A model generated the notes under the pieces. The model made no database searches and was not told the DNA's origin. It saw only the letters and a list, made by a program, of their open reading frames with translations. 43,556 nt of DNA, from IMG/VR virus record IMGVR_UViG_3300045741_000256, positions 1-43,556 of that record, one strand, 5' to 3'. This DNA comes from a virus. Position 1 is the first letter of the stretch, and every line of letters starts with the position of its first letter. Below are positions 8,266 through 14,794 of the stretch, piece by piece. The translations under genes were made by a program, and so were the position numbers.

Positions 8266-8294
8266 TTGACACGTTGACAGTAATAGAATAGTAT
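8266..8294 (+). promoter_or_regulatory. Promoter of the 8.3-9.6 kb plus-strand operon
   Basis: TTGACA at 8266-8271, 17-bp spacer, TAGTAT at 8289-8294. A second TTGACA overlaps at 8274-8279. The predicted start is about 22 nt before the ATG at 8323. Confidence 0.5.
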
Positions 8295-8322
8295 TAGGGT
8301 ATTAAAGGTTAATTGATTATTT

Positions 8323-8499
8323 ATGTATACAACACCAATATCAGTGCATAAAAAGAACAAGACAAAACGAGCCTTTAAGCTACTTTGTGCGACACTTAAC
8401 CATTATTTTGCACGGAAGACATTGCAGAATAGTGCGGTGAGTCTTCTAGTGGCCTTTGGTGCTGGTTCGATGCTTGTATCTAGTGTTTGCTTTGCGTAG
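8323..8499 (+). CDS. Small membrane-anchored basic peptide
   Basis: This 58-residue ORF has a Lys/Arg-rich first half and a hydrophobic C-terminal segment (residues 39-57, SLLVAFGAGSMLVSSVCFA) that could be a membrane helix or end in a signal-peptidase-like site. It is the first ORF after a good promoter. Function unknown; a small membrane protein made early in infection is likely. Confidence 0.5.
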   Translation: MYTTPISVHKKNKTKRAFKLLCATLNHYFARKTLQNSAVSLLVAFGAGSMLVSSVCFA

Positions 8500-8533
8500 T
8501 TTATCCCTAGAGCGCATTTATATGCGTTCTATG

Positions 8534-8546
8534 GGGCAAATTGCCC
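8534..8546. repeat. Perfect palindrome upstream of the 194-residue gene
   Basis: GGGCAA-A-TTGCCC is a perfect 6-bp inverted repeat around one base, just after an imperfect hairpin at about 8507-8535. The two structures lie between the small membrane peptide gene and the ATG at 8594. They could be an operator or an mRNA processing or translation-control element. Confidence 0.35.
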
Positions 8547-8593
8547 TCGTCGCGTGATTGTGGCGATGTACATTGATAAATGAATATGGATTT

Positions 8594-9178
8594 ATGAAAA
8601 CACGACAAGAATACTTGGCGGGAGAAATCTCGCACCGCGCATATTACGCGCAATTCATCACCAATGAAATGCGCGAACAGGTACGCGACAAAATAGGCAT
8701 AGAGCGCATACGCGCGTCAAAAGATGAACATTACAACGATATACCGTTAAGAGAGTGGGACGCACTAAGCGGCCATAGTTTTCGAGGTTCGGAAATGATA
8801 GGTCGGCCGCAAGTGTCGCGTGAGTTTGCGGAATTGTGCAAACAAGCAAATGAGGGTATATCAAGCGCAACGCTCACATGTGTATACAAAGAGATAGCGC
8901 GGCAACTAGCGGAAAATCGACAACGCATAGAGCCGCTACAACTTGAAATCGACGTGCGAGACTTGGAAAACTTTCCCGCATGGTCTACGACTTCAATCGC
9001 GCATGTTCGCGTGAACAATGGTAAAAAGTGGACCGATGTTTGGGTTAGTGCGATTGTAAAAAATGGCCGTGTGCGTTTCACTCTATCCCACGAAAAAGGA
9101 TATCCAAGTGAAGAAAAGGGAACTACTGCGCGACATATAACCGCGAATTGGTTAGATGCTAAGACTCCGATTGTATGA
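8594..9178 (+). CDS. Conserved-type phage protein, unknown function
   Basis: This 194-residue soluble protein begins MKTRQEYLAGEISHR and carries FNDIPLREWD-like text (YNDIPLREWD, residues 50-59). The middle is a charged helix and the C-terminal part is beta-like (VRVNNGKKWTDVWVSAIVKNG). I recall the N-terminal pattern from other phage and plasmid proteins but know no function. The ATG at 8594 is the first ATG in frame. Base use differs from neighbours, with many CGC codons. It ends in an ATGA overlap with the next gene. Confidence 0.65.
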   Translation: MKTRQEYLAGEISHRAYYAQFITNEMREQVRDKIGIERIRASKDEHYNDIPLREWDALSGHSFRGSEMIGRPQVSREFAELCKQANEGISSATLTCVYKEIARQLAENRQRIEPLQLEIDVRDLENFPAWSTTSIAHVRVNNGKKWTDVWVSAIVKNGRVRFTLSHEKGYPSEEKGTTARHITANWLDAKTPIV

Positions 9179-9348
9179 GTCAAACACCTTTGACCGTAAT
9201 ACAAGCCAAGTTATTGCACACACAATGCCCAAACTGTAACGAAAGCGAATTGACCGCGCTTGATTCGATTATGCCCGATGCACCTTTCTTGTGGTGTCCT
9301 AGTTGCGACATTACGATCGACGGTGACGGTAAAATAGAGCAAAACTAG
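9175..9348 (+). CDS. Zinc-ribbon mini-protein
   Basis: This 57-residue protein has CPNC (residues 18-21) and CPSC (41-44), a two-knuckle zinc ribbon. It starts within the stop codon of the preceding gene (ATGA) and ends TAGT just before the next ATG. Such proteins usually bind nucleic acid or a partner protein; the target is unknown. Confidence 0.6.
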   Translation: MSQTPLTVIQAKLLHTQCPNCNESELTALDSIMPDAPFLWCPSCDITIDGDGKIEQN

Positions 9349-9349
9349 T

Positions 9350-9640
9350 ATGAAACTCTACGCAACGGTGGAAAGTAATAGGGCTAAAAAAGGACAAGGC
9401 GGGGACTATCTCAAGATACGGGCGCAAGATGCTGATAGAAATACGTTTATTAGTCTCGATTGTTACCCTGAAGCAAATGGCGATATACGGATAGTAGGCA
9501 ATATTTCGGGCCTAAAATCCATTATATCCACATACAAAAAAGGCAATAAGCAAAAAGGCGAACAGAAAAAAGACAACGGCGAGTGCGCCGTATGTGATGC
9601 ACCATTAGGCAATGACTTAATGTGCCCGTACGGTTGTTGA
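9350..9640 (+). CDS. Small protein with beta-like domain and C-terminal zinc ribbon
   Basis: This 96-residue protein has an N-terminal beta-rich part (residues 1-60, with DIRIVGNISGLKS), a Lys-rich linker (63-77), and a C-terminal CAVC...CPYGC cluster. It follows the zinc-ribbon mini-protein by one base (TAGTATG). The basic linker and zinc knuckle suggest nucleic-acid binding. The terminators at 9706-9778 follow it. Confidence 0.6.
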   Translation: MKLYATVESNRAKKGQGGDYLKIRAQDADRNTFISLDCYPEANGDIRIVGNISGLKSIISTYKKGNKQKGEQKKDNGECAVCDAPLGNDLMCPYGC

Positions 9641-9705
9641 GCTCAAAAGTCAAAAAGCAAAAAGGCGAACAGCAAAAGACCTCTCAAGAGGTGAAAAGCA
9701 ATAGG

Positions 9706-9740
9706 CCGCATACGATTACACAATCGCGTATGCGGTTTTT
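9706..9740 (+). terminator. Rho-independent terminator 1
   Basis: CCGCATACG (9706-9714) pairs with CGTATGCGG (9727-9735), followed by TTTTT. It closes the 8.3-9.6 kb plus operon. Confidence 0.75.
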
Positions 9741-9754
9741 GCGTTGGTACACGC

Positions 9755-9778
9755 AAGCCGCTACGATTGCGGCTTTTT
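9755..9778 (+). terminator. Rho-independent terminator 2
   Basis: GCCGC (9757-9761) pairs with GCGGC (9769-9773), extended by AA/TT pairs, followed by TTTTT. It backs up the first terminator 15 nt downstream. Confidence 0.65.
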
Positions 9779-9950
9779 ACGTGTGGAAACAGATACCTAA
9801 CGGTGGAAAGGATTTGGAATTTTCGCCTTTGGTTTCCGATTTTGAAATACCTGATTTTTTGGCTAAAGACACCCCCTTGCGTAAATAGCCATTGAGCTTG
9901 AAAAAGCGCTACGATTTTTGCCTTGTTCGATTTTTGAACGTTGGACATTC

Positions 9951-9963
9951 TTTCGCTGCGAAA
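9951..9963. repeat. TTTCGCTGCGAAA palindrome, copy 1 of 11
   Basis: Exact 13-bp copy of TTTCGCNGCGAAA, a 6-bp inverted repeat around one free base. This is the only copy that lies outside a credible gene. About 0.003 exact copies would be expected by chance in a window of this size (12 fixed bases), so the family of eleven is strongly non-random. Confidence 0.9.
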
Positions 9964-9979
9964 CTCTGGCGTGGCTTTG

Positions 9980-10243
9980 TTAAGACGTTTTTGTGATTCT
10001 AAAGTACCATTTCGGCTTTTCAAGTTTCTTGAATTTATTTATTCTCTTTTTAGCTTCCTCCATTCTCTTCTTACGAATAGGAGCCATTTTCTTATTATAT
10101 TGAGCCAAAATTTGAGCATAGCTTTTGGGCTTTTTATCCATTCCTTTTCTCCACGTTATAGGTAGTTTTTCTCTCATAGTTGGGGCAGTTTCGGTTAAGG
10201 TGTGAACTGCCAAGCCACCATCTCGCTTATTTGCCACAGACAA
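9980..10243 (-). CDS. Small basic protein
   Basis: This frame encodes up to 87 residues; the C-terminal 53 (from MDKKPKSYAQILAQYNKKM) are extremely rich in Lys and Arg and form a probable basic helix. The start is uncertain: internal ATGs would remove 22 or 34 residues and avoid the 17-nt overlap with the upstream signal-peptide gene. It is the last credible gene of the minus-strand early operon. It may bind nucleic acid. Confidence 0.45.
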   Translation of the reverse strand: MSVANKRDGGLAVHTLTETAPTMREKLPITWRKGMDKKPKSYAQILAQYNKKMAPIRKKRMEEAKKRINKFKKLEKPKWYFRITKTS

Positions 10244-10475
10244 TTTTGGCTATTTCATCCGTGGCGACCAAATCAGCCGTAGATGCCGAGAATTGTTGAC
10301 TCGCTGAAATGAGACATCCTGTGGGGATCGACGGCTGGACGTATATTGTAAACACAATACGCGCCGTTTCTGGAGTGCAATCCACCACATTCTTGTTACA
10401 AATCAGTATCAACGCTTCACCTGCATTGGCTAGATTGGCAAAGAGCAGAGATAACAAGAGAATAACGCTTCTCAT
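10227..10475 (-). CDS. Small secreted or periplasmic Cys-containing protein
   Basis: This 82-residue protein begins with a clear signal peptide (MRSVILLLSLLFANLANA then GEA), leaving about 64 residues with four cysteines that could form two disulfides. It has one of the few strong Shine-Dalgarno sequences in the window, AAAGGAGGG, 4 nt before the ATG. The host ribosome therefore uses Shine-Dalgarno pairing at least for some genes. A phage-encoded exported protein made early could change the envelope, for example to block superinfection; this is inference. Confidence 0.65.
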   Translation of the reverse strand: MRSVILLLSLLFANLANAGEALILICNKNVVDCTPETARIVFTIYVQPSIPTGCLISASQQFSASTADLVATDEIAKIVCGK

Positions 10476-10521
10476 CGTACCCTCCTTTGTGATGAACGCA
10501 AAAGCTCATCTATTGAATTAT

Positions 10522-10538
10522 ATCACTACAAGAGTGAT
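10522..10538. repeat. Inverted repeat in early minus operon
   Basis: ATCACT-ACAAG-AGTGAT is a perfect 6-bp hairpin just after the stop of the 68-residue gene and before the signal-peptide gene. It lacks a clear T-run, so it may be an mRNA processing or operator site rather than a terminator. Confidence 0.4.
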
Positions 10539-10543
10539 GTACT

Positions 10544-10750
10544 TCATATAGATTGAATCCCCGCCTCTTTCTTTGATAATCCGCAACGGGGACAAAAATC
10601 TAGCGGTTTTGAAACAAGGTGATAGTCACTAGGTATTGTAATTACAACAGGAAGCCCTTTTTCAAGAGCTTTCAAGTAAGCGGGGGTATATTCTCTTACA
10701 TATCCACGCCATCTATGCCCAAACAACAAACACCATAGTGAGTACTTCAT
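10544..10750 (-). CDS. Small CLLFGHRW/CPRCG zinc-binding phage protein
   Basis: This 68-residue protein has WCLLFGHRW at residues 6-14 and DFCPRCG near residue 52, a split zinc-binding pattern (Cys, His, CxxC) common in small phage proteins. The function of that group is unknown. Its start shares an upstream AATCTATATGA element with the next gene on the operon. Confidence 0.6.
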   Translation of the reverse strand: MKYSLWCLLFGHRWRGYVREYTPAYLKALEKGLPVVITIPSDYHLVSKPLDFCPRCGLSKKEAGIQSI

Positions 10751-10756
10751 ATAGAT

Positions 10757-10876
10757 TCAAAGGTGGTCATAATCAGGGTAATAAAACAATCGTTCGCCCA
10801 TTATCTTATTGGCGCTCCAAAAGCAGAAACTTCCAAGTAAGACAAAAGGTAGGACAATTATTTCTCTGAGTGTCAT
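10757..10876 (-). CDS. Tiny single-span membrane protein (paralogue of the one at 25618)
   Basis: This 39-residue ORF has one hydrophobic segment (residues 5-22, EIIVLPFVLLGSFCFWSA) and a charged, Tyr-rich C-terminus. It matches the N-terminal half of the 52-residue protein at 25618-25776: R-x-I-x-x-x-P-F-V-L-x-G is shared at the same positions. The two lie in different operons on opposite strands. Membrane insertion is likely; role unknown. Confidence 0.55.
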   Translation of the reverse strand: MTLREIIVLPFVLLGSFCFWSANKIMGERLFYYPDYDHL

Positions 10877-10941
10877 ATAGATTCAAAGAATGACTCTGGG
10901 GTGCCCACAGCCTCCCGTATACAGCGTTGTGTGTGAGGCAT
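10873..10941 (-). CDS. Possible 22-residue peptide
   Basis: A short ORF (starting MPHTQRCIREAVGTP) ends in an ATGA overlap with the 39-residue membrane protein gene. The coupling is the only support. It may be a translated leader. Confidence 0.25.
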   Translation of the reverse strand: MPHTQRCIREAVGTPESFFESI

Positions 10942-11023
10942 ATCATTATTTGTTGCTCTTAATGGTGGAGAGGGCGTATGATTCCATAGTTATTTGTTGG
11001 ATTCGTCTAATGAGTTGTTAAGG

Positions 11024-11680
11024 TTATCTTTGGGGGGCTAGTCTCTTGTTGATAATGTCTATGTATTTCTTGTCTTGCTCAATCATTATAAATTGTCTTC
11101 CTAGTTCCTTGCATGCGACTGCTGTCGTTCCACTTCCCGCAAATGGGTCTACAATTATATAATCTTCGGGGAGTATCGCTATTATTCTTTTCATTACTTC
11201 TAAAGGCATTTGACAAGGATGTTCTGTTTTATCTTTTGATACATTCTTAACTTGATTTATTTCCCACCAATCATAAAGTCTTGCTCGCTTTCCGTCTGAT
11301 ATTCTTTTAGCTATTCTCTTATCTGTTGGATTTTTATAATCCTGCCCGTATTTTTTAAGGTCTGGTTTTACATCAAAGAAAGCAATATCTCTATGTTGTT
11401 TTGCGGTGTTGGAGTTATATACCCAAGAAATCACCTTATCTGGAAATCTACCTACCTGAAATGCTATCTTGTATATTTCTTCTGGGTAGAGAATAACTAC
11501 AAAAGGATAGTCTTGAAAAACACTCTGCAACATCTCGTAATACTCATCTGCTCCCATATTGTCTTTGTAATCATTGTAGTGATAGCCAACATTAAATGGG
11601 GGATCGGTAACAATAATAAACTTTTCCTTTATAGTTGGAAGTATCTCTAAACAATCTCCTTGTATTACTTCTTCTTTCAT
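11024..11680 (-). CDS. DNA methyltransferase (beta-type, adenine-N6 or cytosine-N4)
   Basis: This 218-residue protein has the catalytic DPPF motif near its N-terminus (residues 26-29) and the AdoMet-binding DPFAGSGTT motif near its C-terminus (about 180-188). That order defines the beta class of N6-adenine/N4-cytosine methyltransferases. The phage-sized protein has a short target-recognition region between them. No restriction gene is nearby, so it is an orphan enzyme, perhaps protecting phage DNA or changing gene control. I used the ATG at 11680; a GTG at 11695 would overlap the upstream stop (GTGA), as other genes in this operon do. Confidence 0.85.
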   Translation of the reverse strand: MKEEVIQGDCLEILPTIKEKFIIVTDPPFNVGYHYNDYKDNMGADEYYEMLQSVFQDYPFVVILYPEEIYKIAFQVGRFPDKVISWVYNSNTAKQHRDIAFFDVKPDLKKYGQDYKNPTDKRIAKRISDGKRARLYDWWEINQVKNVSKDKTEHPCQMPLEVMKRIIAILPEDYIIVDPFAGSGTTAVACKELGRQFIMIEQDKKYIDIINKRLAPQR

Positions 11681-11691
11681 ATCTTTATTTA

Positions 11692-11943
11692 TCACTCGTT
11701 AGATTGTGCTTCTCCCATAAAGGTGTTCCATTTGGTGAGCAACCATGCTCTTGCCCATTGTCGTGCGGCATTATCATCTTCTTCAGGTAGCAATTCCTCT
11801 TTCACCACCCGTGCGACTGTTTCTGTGTGTTGGTCGAGGAAGTCAGCCATATCGGATAATATTTCTTTGAAATCACCAGAACTACGACTAAATTTCTCTT
11901 CAAACTCCTTCCTTCCTTGTGCTTTCAATTCTGAGAGGGTCAT
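11692..11943 (-). CDS. Small acidic helical protein
   Basis: This 83-residue protein is all-helical in composition, with a probable coiled coil in residues 1-60 and a Trp-rich end (WARAWLLTKWNTF). It is not recognised. It sits 3 nt after the 46-residue gene and directly before the methyltransferase, in an operon of similar small proteins. Confidence 0.6.
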   Translation of the reverse strand: MTLSELKAQGRKEFEEKFSRSSGDFKEILSDMADFLDQHTETVARVVKEELLPEEDDNAARQWARAWLLTKWNTFMGEAQSNE

Positions 11944-11946
11944 AGG

Positions 11947-12087
11947 TCATTCAGTTTCTTTAGTGAGTAAGTCACGGATGTCTAAAAGAAGGATTATCTG
12001 TATTTGCAGTAAGTTTGGTATTTGCACAAGCGGAACCTCGTAGATGGTGGTGTCAATCAATTTCGCAATTTCTTCTCGTGTTCTCAT
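11947..12087 (-). CDS. 46-residue small protein
   Basis: This ORF encodes 46 residues with a charged N-terminus and a Leu/Ile-rich stretch (residues 20-40) ending in acidic residues. The hydrophobic part is amphipathic rather than a clear membrane helix. It fits the operon spacing; function unknown. Confidence 0.5.
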   Translation of the reverse strand: MRTREEIAKLIDTTIYEVPLVQIPNLLQIQIILLLDIRDLLTKETE

Positions 12088-12099
12088 ACGTATATCTAT

Positions 12100-12336
12100 C
12101 TACTTTTGTAAGGGGTCAGAAAACATTTCCTTGATTTCTTTGTCTGAGAGTCCCGCCAATTCCTTAAAGGCCACCGCGAGCATCTTAAGTTTCTTCCATT
12201 TAGGCGCAGCTCGGAATAACTGTTCCCATATCTTCATTTGGTGGTCAGCAGCCCGATAAGCGGCCATCTCGTCCTCCATTTCCGCAATCATTTCACCGAC
12301 CGACTTCTTCTCACTATCTCGGGATGGGGGGGTCAT
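12100..12336 (-). CDS. Small helical protein of early operon
   Basis: This 78-residue protein has an acidic N-terminal helix (SVGEMIAEMEDEMAAY), a middle WKKLKMLAVAFKEL helix and an acidic end. I chose the ATG at 12336 because it overlaps the preceding stop (ATGA). It resembles other short regulators in composition only; function unknown. Confidence 0.55.
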   Translation of the reverse strand: MTPPSRDSEKKSVGEMIAEMEDEMAAYRAADHQMKIWEQLFRAAPKWKKLKMLAVAFKELAGLSDKEIKEMFSDPLQK

Positions 12337-12545
12337 ACTTTGGTTTCTGTGTCGTGTTCGCAAGTGCATTCGTGCGTCGCGATTTCGTCATTTAACTTTT
12401 CTATCTGACTGTTGAGGTCTTCAATGGCTTCACATGCAGGGCAGCTAGAAAATCTGCCGCCTTCAAAACAAACTTCTTCGTGTCCTTCGCTACAGAGTTC
12501 CATATCATCATCCATTACTGTTAGTAAGTTCGGTTGTTTCGTCAT
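12333..12545 (-). CDS. Small Cys-rich protein
   Basis: This 70-residue acidic protein has cysteines at about 18, 26, 35, 38 (CPAC), 60 and 62 (CTC), enough for zinc binding, and a helical segment between (LNSQIEKLNDEIA). It ends in an ATGA overlap with the next gene. Function unknown. Confidence 0.55.
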   Translation of the reverse strand: MTKQPNLLTVMDDDMELCSEGHEEVCFEGGRFSSCPACEAIEDLNSQIEKLNDEIATHECTCEHDTETKV

Positions 12546-12660
12546 TTTCTATAGCATCCAATTCCGAGTACATTTTCACTGCAAAACGGCTATCATATAA
12601 ACCTGCTATCAGTGCGCGTATCTTGCTGAGTACTCTTTGTGCTGCTTCGTTGATCTTCAT
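12508..12660 (-). CDS. 50-residue small protein
   Basis: This ORF encodes a helical N-terminus (MKINEAAQRVLSKIRALIAG) and an acidic C-terminus. It overlaps the next gene by 38 nt in another frame, more than usual here, which lowers confidence; the junction fills an otherwise unused stretch before the SSB-like gene. Confidence 0.4.
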   Translation of the reverse strand: MKINEAAQRVLSKIRALIAGLYDSRFAVKMYSELDAIENDETTELTNSNG

Positions 12661-12706
12661 ACCTGTGTATCGTTAGTGAGTTCTTTTTCTAGGGTGTCCA
12701 TGTAGG

Positions 12707-13156
12707 TTAGAAAGGTACATCATCTGGGTTAATTTCCTTTGTCGGGACATCCTTTTTTCTTTGTGGAACTTGTGGACCATCTACTTTTTCAACGGTGTAG
12801 CGAGTTTCATCGGTCTTACCAGTTCTGGTTATTTTTATCCAATCTCCTATGCCTAATTCCTCTACTTGCTTAAAAGCAATGAAGAATGGAGCTGACTTTG
12901 TGTTGAATTTGCGTTCTTCACCACTCGTTGAATTGAAGGTAAACATGAGACACTCTCCTTTCTCTAGGATGTCATTCTTTACTAGAAAATCTGAGTCTTG
13001 ACCACCATATTTAGGGTTACTCGATACTTTCTTTTCCATTGGTTTTGCTATTTGAAGAACTAATCCCACCTCAAATTCACTAGCCTTTACCCACTCACCA
13101 CCCATCTTATCTGATGCTTCTTTTATATCGTCAGGAAAAATTGATTCTTTAGTCAT
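12707..13156 (-). CDS. Single-stranded DNA-binding-like protein
   Basis: This 149-residue protein ends with NPDDVPF, the acidic tip that SSB proteins use to recruit repair and replication partners. The body is beta-rich with basic and aromatic residues (residues 20-125), consistent with an OB fold, and a Pro/Lys linker precedes the tip. The usual SSB N-terminal motifs are not evident, so this is a divergent phage SSB. It is in the early operon, opposite the RecA and initiator genes with which it probably works. Confidence 0.65.
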   Translation of the reverse strand: MTKESIFPDDIKEASDKMGGEWVKASEFEVGLVLQIAKPMEKKVSSNPKYGGQDSDFLVKNDILEKGECLMFTFNSTSGEERKFNTKSAPFFIAFKQVEELGIGDWIKITRTGKTDETRYTVEKVDGPQVPQRKKDVPTKEINPDDVPF

Positions 13157-13158
13157 AG

Positions 13159-13431
13159 TTAGTTTTTACGATTAAGTGCGTTCTTTAATAGTTTAACAAA
13201 TGTTTTCTGGGCTGGATTCATCTTTTCCCATGTCTCAGTTTCATTTGGCGTTCCTTTTAACTGATTTTGGATGAAGTCAGTCATTGATTTATCGTCGAGT
13301 CCTTCTAGTTTCGCTGCGAAAGAGTCCTTTATCGCATCATACGTCTCACGAACTTGAGCGTAATCCGTAGTCTCAATATCAGCAGAAACAAATCCATATT
13401 GTTCTACTGGTACATGAAGTTCAAATTTCAT
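13159..13431 (-). CDS. Small early protein next to SSB-like gene
   Basis: This 90-residue protein begins MKFELHVPVEQYGFVS, a beta-like start, then turns helical. It ends in KLLKNALNRKN. I chose the ATG at 13431 because the stop of the upstream gene is one base away; the longer frame would run inside that gene. It carries one 13-bp palindrome encoding SFAAKLE. Coupling to the SSB-like gene suggests a role in DNA metabolism. Confidence 0.6.
   Translation of the reverse strand: MKFELHVPVEQYGFVSADIETTDYAQVRETYDAIKDSFAAKLEGLDDKSMTDFIQNQLKGTPNETETWEKMNPAQKTFVKLLKNALNRKN
13309..13321. repeat. TTTCGCTGCGAAA palindrome, copy 2
   Basis: In the 90-residue early gene, read as FAAK. Confidence 0.9.
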
Positions 13432-13432
13432 A

Positions 13433-13702
13433 CTAAAAAGGAAACTTCCAAGGGTAATTTTGGTAAAACTCACCTCTGTCGTCCTTTGCTTGCAATTCTT
13501 TGAATAATGCCCATCCCTTACTGCTTCCCACCCAGTCAAGCTCTTGTTTCCTATCTACATCGTGAAATTCACCACACTCACAGTTGCATCCATTGTGACG
13601 GCACATTGAAGTGCAATCGTGGGAACAGTCAATTACAGGCTGAATATTCATCGAAAGCCCAGCGATTCGTGCGAACTGAATCTCTTTTGCGGTAGTCATC
13701 AT
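13433..13702 (-). CDS. Small Cys/His-rich protein
   Basis: This 89-residue protein has a dense cluster C-x3-H... CTSMCRHNGCNCECGEFH (about residues 25-47), which would bind one or more zinc ions. A WVGSSKGWALF segment and a basic/aromatic end follow. It starts in an ATGA overlap with the previous gene. I do not recognise the family. Confidence 0.6.
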   Translation of the reverse strand: MMTTAKEIQFARIAGLSMNIQPVIDCSHDCTSMCRHNGCNCECGEFHDVDRKQELDWVGSSKGWALFKELQAKDDRGEFYQNYPWKFPF

Positions 13703-13989
13703 ACGATGTGGAATAGTACTAATAATGCAAGAACAAATAATCCCAAGGCTGTGCCGTATTTTATACCCCTTACCTTTGCTCTTTCTTTCAACCACCACTT
13801 TCGATACTCGTGAGCAGATTCTAGTGTGTTTAAGTATTTCTCCTTCCAAGCACTTCTATCATTATCCTTGTCTTTGTATAACTGCTCCCAATTTGCAATC
13901 TGCACATCCCTGTCTCTAAGCATGGCTTTATACTTTCCGTGACATGCTTCCATTTCCTTTTCCACTAATGTGTGTTTTTTGTTTTTCAT
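13699..13989 (-). CDS. Tail-anchored coiled-coil membrane protein
   Basis: This 96-residue protein has a long charged helix (residues 1-75, probable coiled coil) followed by a C-terminal membrane span (about 77-95, ALGLFVLALLVLFHIV). The layout resembles small tail-anchored phage proteins, for example spanin-like or superinfection-exclusion proteins, but it is in the early operon, away from the lysis genes. I chose the ATG at 13989 for its ATGA overlap with the upstream stop. Confidence 0.6.
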   Translation of the reverse strand: MKNKKHTLVEKEMEACHGKYKAMLRDRDVQIANWEQLYKDKDNDRSAWKEKYLNTLESAHEYRKWWLKERAKVRGIKYGTALGLFVLALLVLFHIV

Positions 13990-14174
13990 ACGAGCCATGT
14001 CATTACATCTCTCCTCTCATCCTCTGCTAATAGCCATTTTAGTTGGGCAGCACGTTTCTTCTGTTCTTGTTGTGCCTCTTCCTTACAAGCATTAAACTTT
14101 TCTACTGCGGCTTCCTTAGAGTAATCATACGCTGCTCTGATACGTTCTTCAGGCGTTTTAAGTGTAGTAGGCAT
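13986..14174 (-). CDS. Small charged helical protein
   Basis: This 62-residue protein is rich in Lys, Glu and Ala with one cysteine, likely a helical hairpin. It begins one base after the stop of the 61-residue gene. Function unknown. Confidence 0.55.
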   Translation of the reverse strand: MPTTLKTPEERIRAAYDYSKEAAVEKFNACKEEAQQEQKKRAAQLKWLLAEDERRDVMTWLV

Positions 14175-14175
14175 A

Positions 14176-14361
14176 TTATTCTTTGTCAGGGTTTAGAATG
14201 TTTCGCAGTCTCCTTTCTAAGACTACTGCTGAATCTGCGAATCCACCTTCCTTCAGATCACCTATAACAGCTCTCGCCATTGCCCACTGTTCAGTCTCGA
14301 TGGCTTCCTCAAAGTGCATATTTGCATCTTCGAGCCAGACATCATTATATTTGTCAGACAT
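14176..14361 (-). CDS. First gene of the early minus operon, small acidic protein
   Basis: This 61-residue acidic protein looks like two or three short helices with a TPR-like feel (NMHFEEAIETEQWAMARAVIGDLKEGG broken over residues 14-40). It is preceded by a leader of about 200 nt from the promoter at 14571-14599. First place in the operon suggests early, strong expression; the function is unknown. Confidence 0.55.
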   Translation of the reverse strand: MSDKYNDVWLEDANMHFEEAIETEQWAMARAVIGDLKEGGFADSAVVLERRLRNILNPDKE

Positions 14362-14570
14362 ATTTTTCTAATTAACTAATAGCGACCCCCTCTAACCCTC
14401 AAATAACAGCAGTCTTCGTGACTCTGCTCTCAAAAGTGCGCTTAATACTTTGGCGTTACTTGAAGGTTAAAGAGCACGAAGAAGCGAAGTTGTATTAAAA
14501 CCTCTAAACTACTCTGCTGACGAGAAACAGCAGTCGTAACCACCGTAACCGTTGCATTTCATCTACAGCA

Positions 14571-14599
14571 ATAGTAATGCTTATCATAATAGTTGTCAA
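14571..14599 (-). promoter_or_regulatory. Promoter of early minus operon
   Basis: Minus strand: TTGACA (14594-14599), 17-bp spacer, TACTAT (14571-14576). It faces away from the RecA-operon promoter, with 12 bp between the two -35 boxes. Confidence 0.6.
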
Positions 14600-14611
14600 C
14601 AGGTATACTTA

Positions 14612-14639
14612 TTGACATATGTGGATAACCTGCTATCCT
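14612..14639 (+). promoter_or_regulatory. Promoter of the RHH-RecA operon, DnaA box in the spacer
   Basis: TTGACA (14612-14617), 16-bp spacer, TG-extended TATCCT (14634-14639). A perfect DnaA box in reverse orientation (TGTGGATAA, 14620-14628) fills the spacer, so bound DnaA should block the promoter. The -10 ends 7 nt before the ATG at 14647, which predicts a leaderless mRNA. Confidence 0.6.
14620..14628 (-). promoter_or_regulatory. DnaA box
   Basis: Perfect TTATCCACA on the minus strand, inside the spacer of the RecA-operon promoter. Confidence 0.55.
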
Positions 14640-14646
14640 TGTCTTT

Positions 14647-14793
14647 ATGGATAAACCAAACATGGAAACAGAACAAATGCGGGTTAGGACCTTTGATTAT
14701 GAAATGGTGCGAGAAGAAGCGTTTAGAACACATAGGCCAATGACAGAGGTGTTATCAGAGGTAATTCAATTCTTTTTCGCAGCGAAAAAATAA
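14647..14793 (+). CDS. Ribbon-helix-helix-like small protein, possible autorepressor
   Basis: This 48-residue ORF starts at the predicted transcription start. Residues 11-45 (MRVRTFDYEMVREEAFRTH then RPMTEVLSEVIQFF) match the layout of ribbon-helix-helix DNA-binding proteins: one short basic beta strand and two helices. Such proteins act as dimers and often repress their own operon. Its stop lies 1 nt before the RecA start. The C-terminus FFAAKK is encoded by one of the 13-bp palindromes. The operator is unknown; the GTATAC-centred region between the divergent promoters is a candidate. Confidence 0.6.
   Translation: MDKPNMETEQMRVRTFDYEMVREEAFRTHRPMTEVLSEVIQFFFAAKK
14775..14787. repeat. TTTCGCAGCGAAA palindrome, copy 3
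   Basis: End of the ribbon-helix-helix gene, read as FAAK; longest copy (TTTTTCGC-A-GCGAAAAA), 7 nt before the RecA start codon. Confidence 0.9.
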
Positions 14794-14794
14794 C

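Larger units (their letters stand above)
9641..9979. other. Intergenic region with tandem terminators
   Basis: No convincing gene is seen here. It holds a small hairpin (CCTCT-CA-AGAGG, about 9680-9691), two plus-strand terminators and one copy of the 13-bp palindrome. A long minus-strand frame crosses the region but runs through both terminators. Confidence 0.5.
14362..14646. other. Divergent control region with structured minus-strand leader
   Basis: No gene is seen. It holds two divergent promoters and, on the minus strand, a leader of about 200 nt with a CTGCTG/CAGCAG hairpin (about 14514-14533) and repeated words: GACTGCTGTT twice and GCAGAGT twice. These allow alternative base-pairing and may form an attenuator or antitermination RNA. 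A GTATAC palindrome sits between the two -35 boxes. Confidence 0.5.

Noticed and set aside
9622-9888. Plus-strand ORF of 88 codons
   Set aside because: It is formed by reading through the same two terminator hairpins; composition is not protein-like.
9643-10023. Minus-strand ORF of 126 codons
   Set aside because: It runs through two strong plus-strand terminators and overlaps the end of the basic-protein gene; its text shows no family pattern. A short true gene near 9.9 kb cannot be ruled out.
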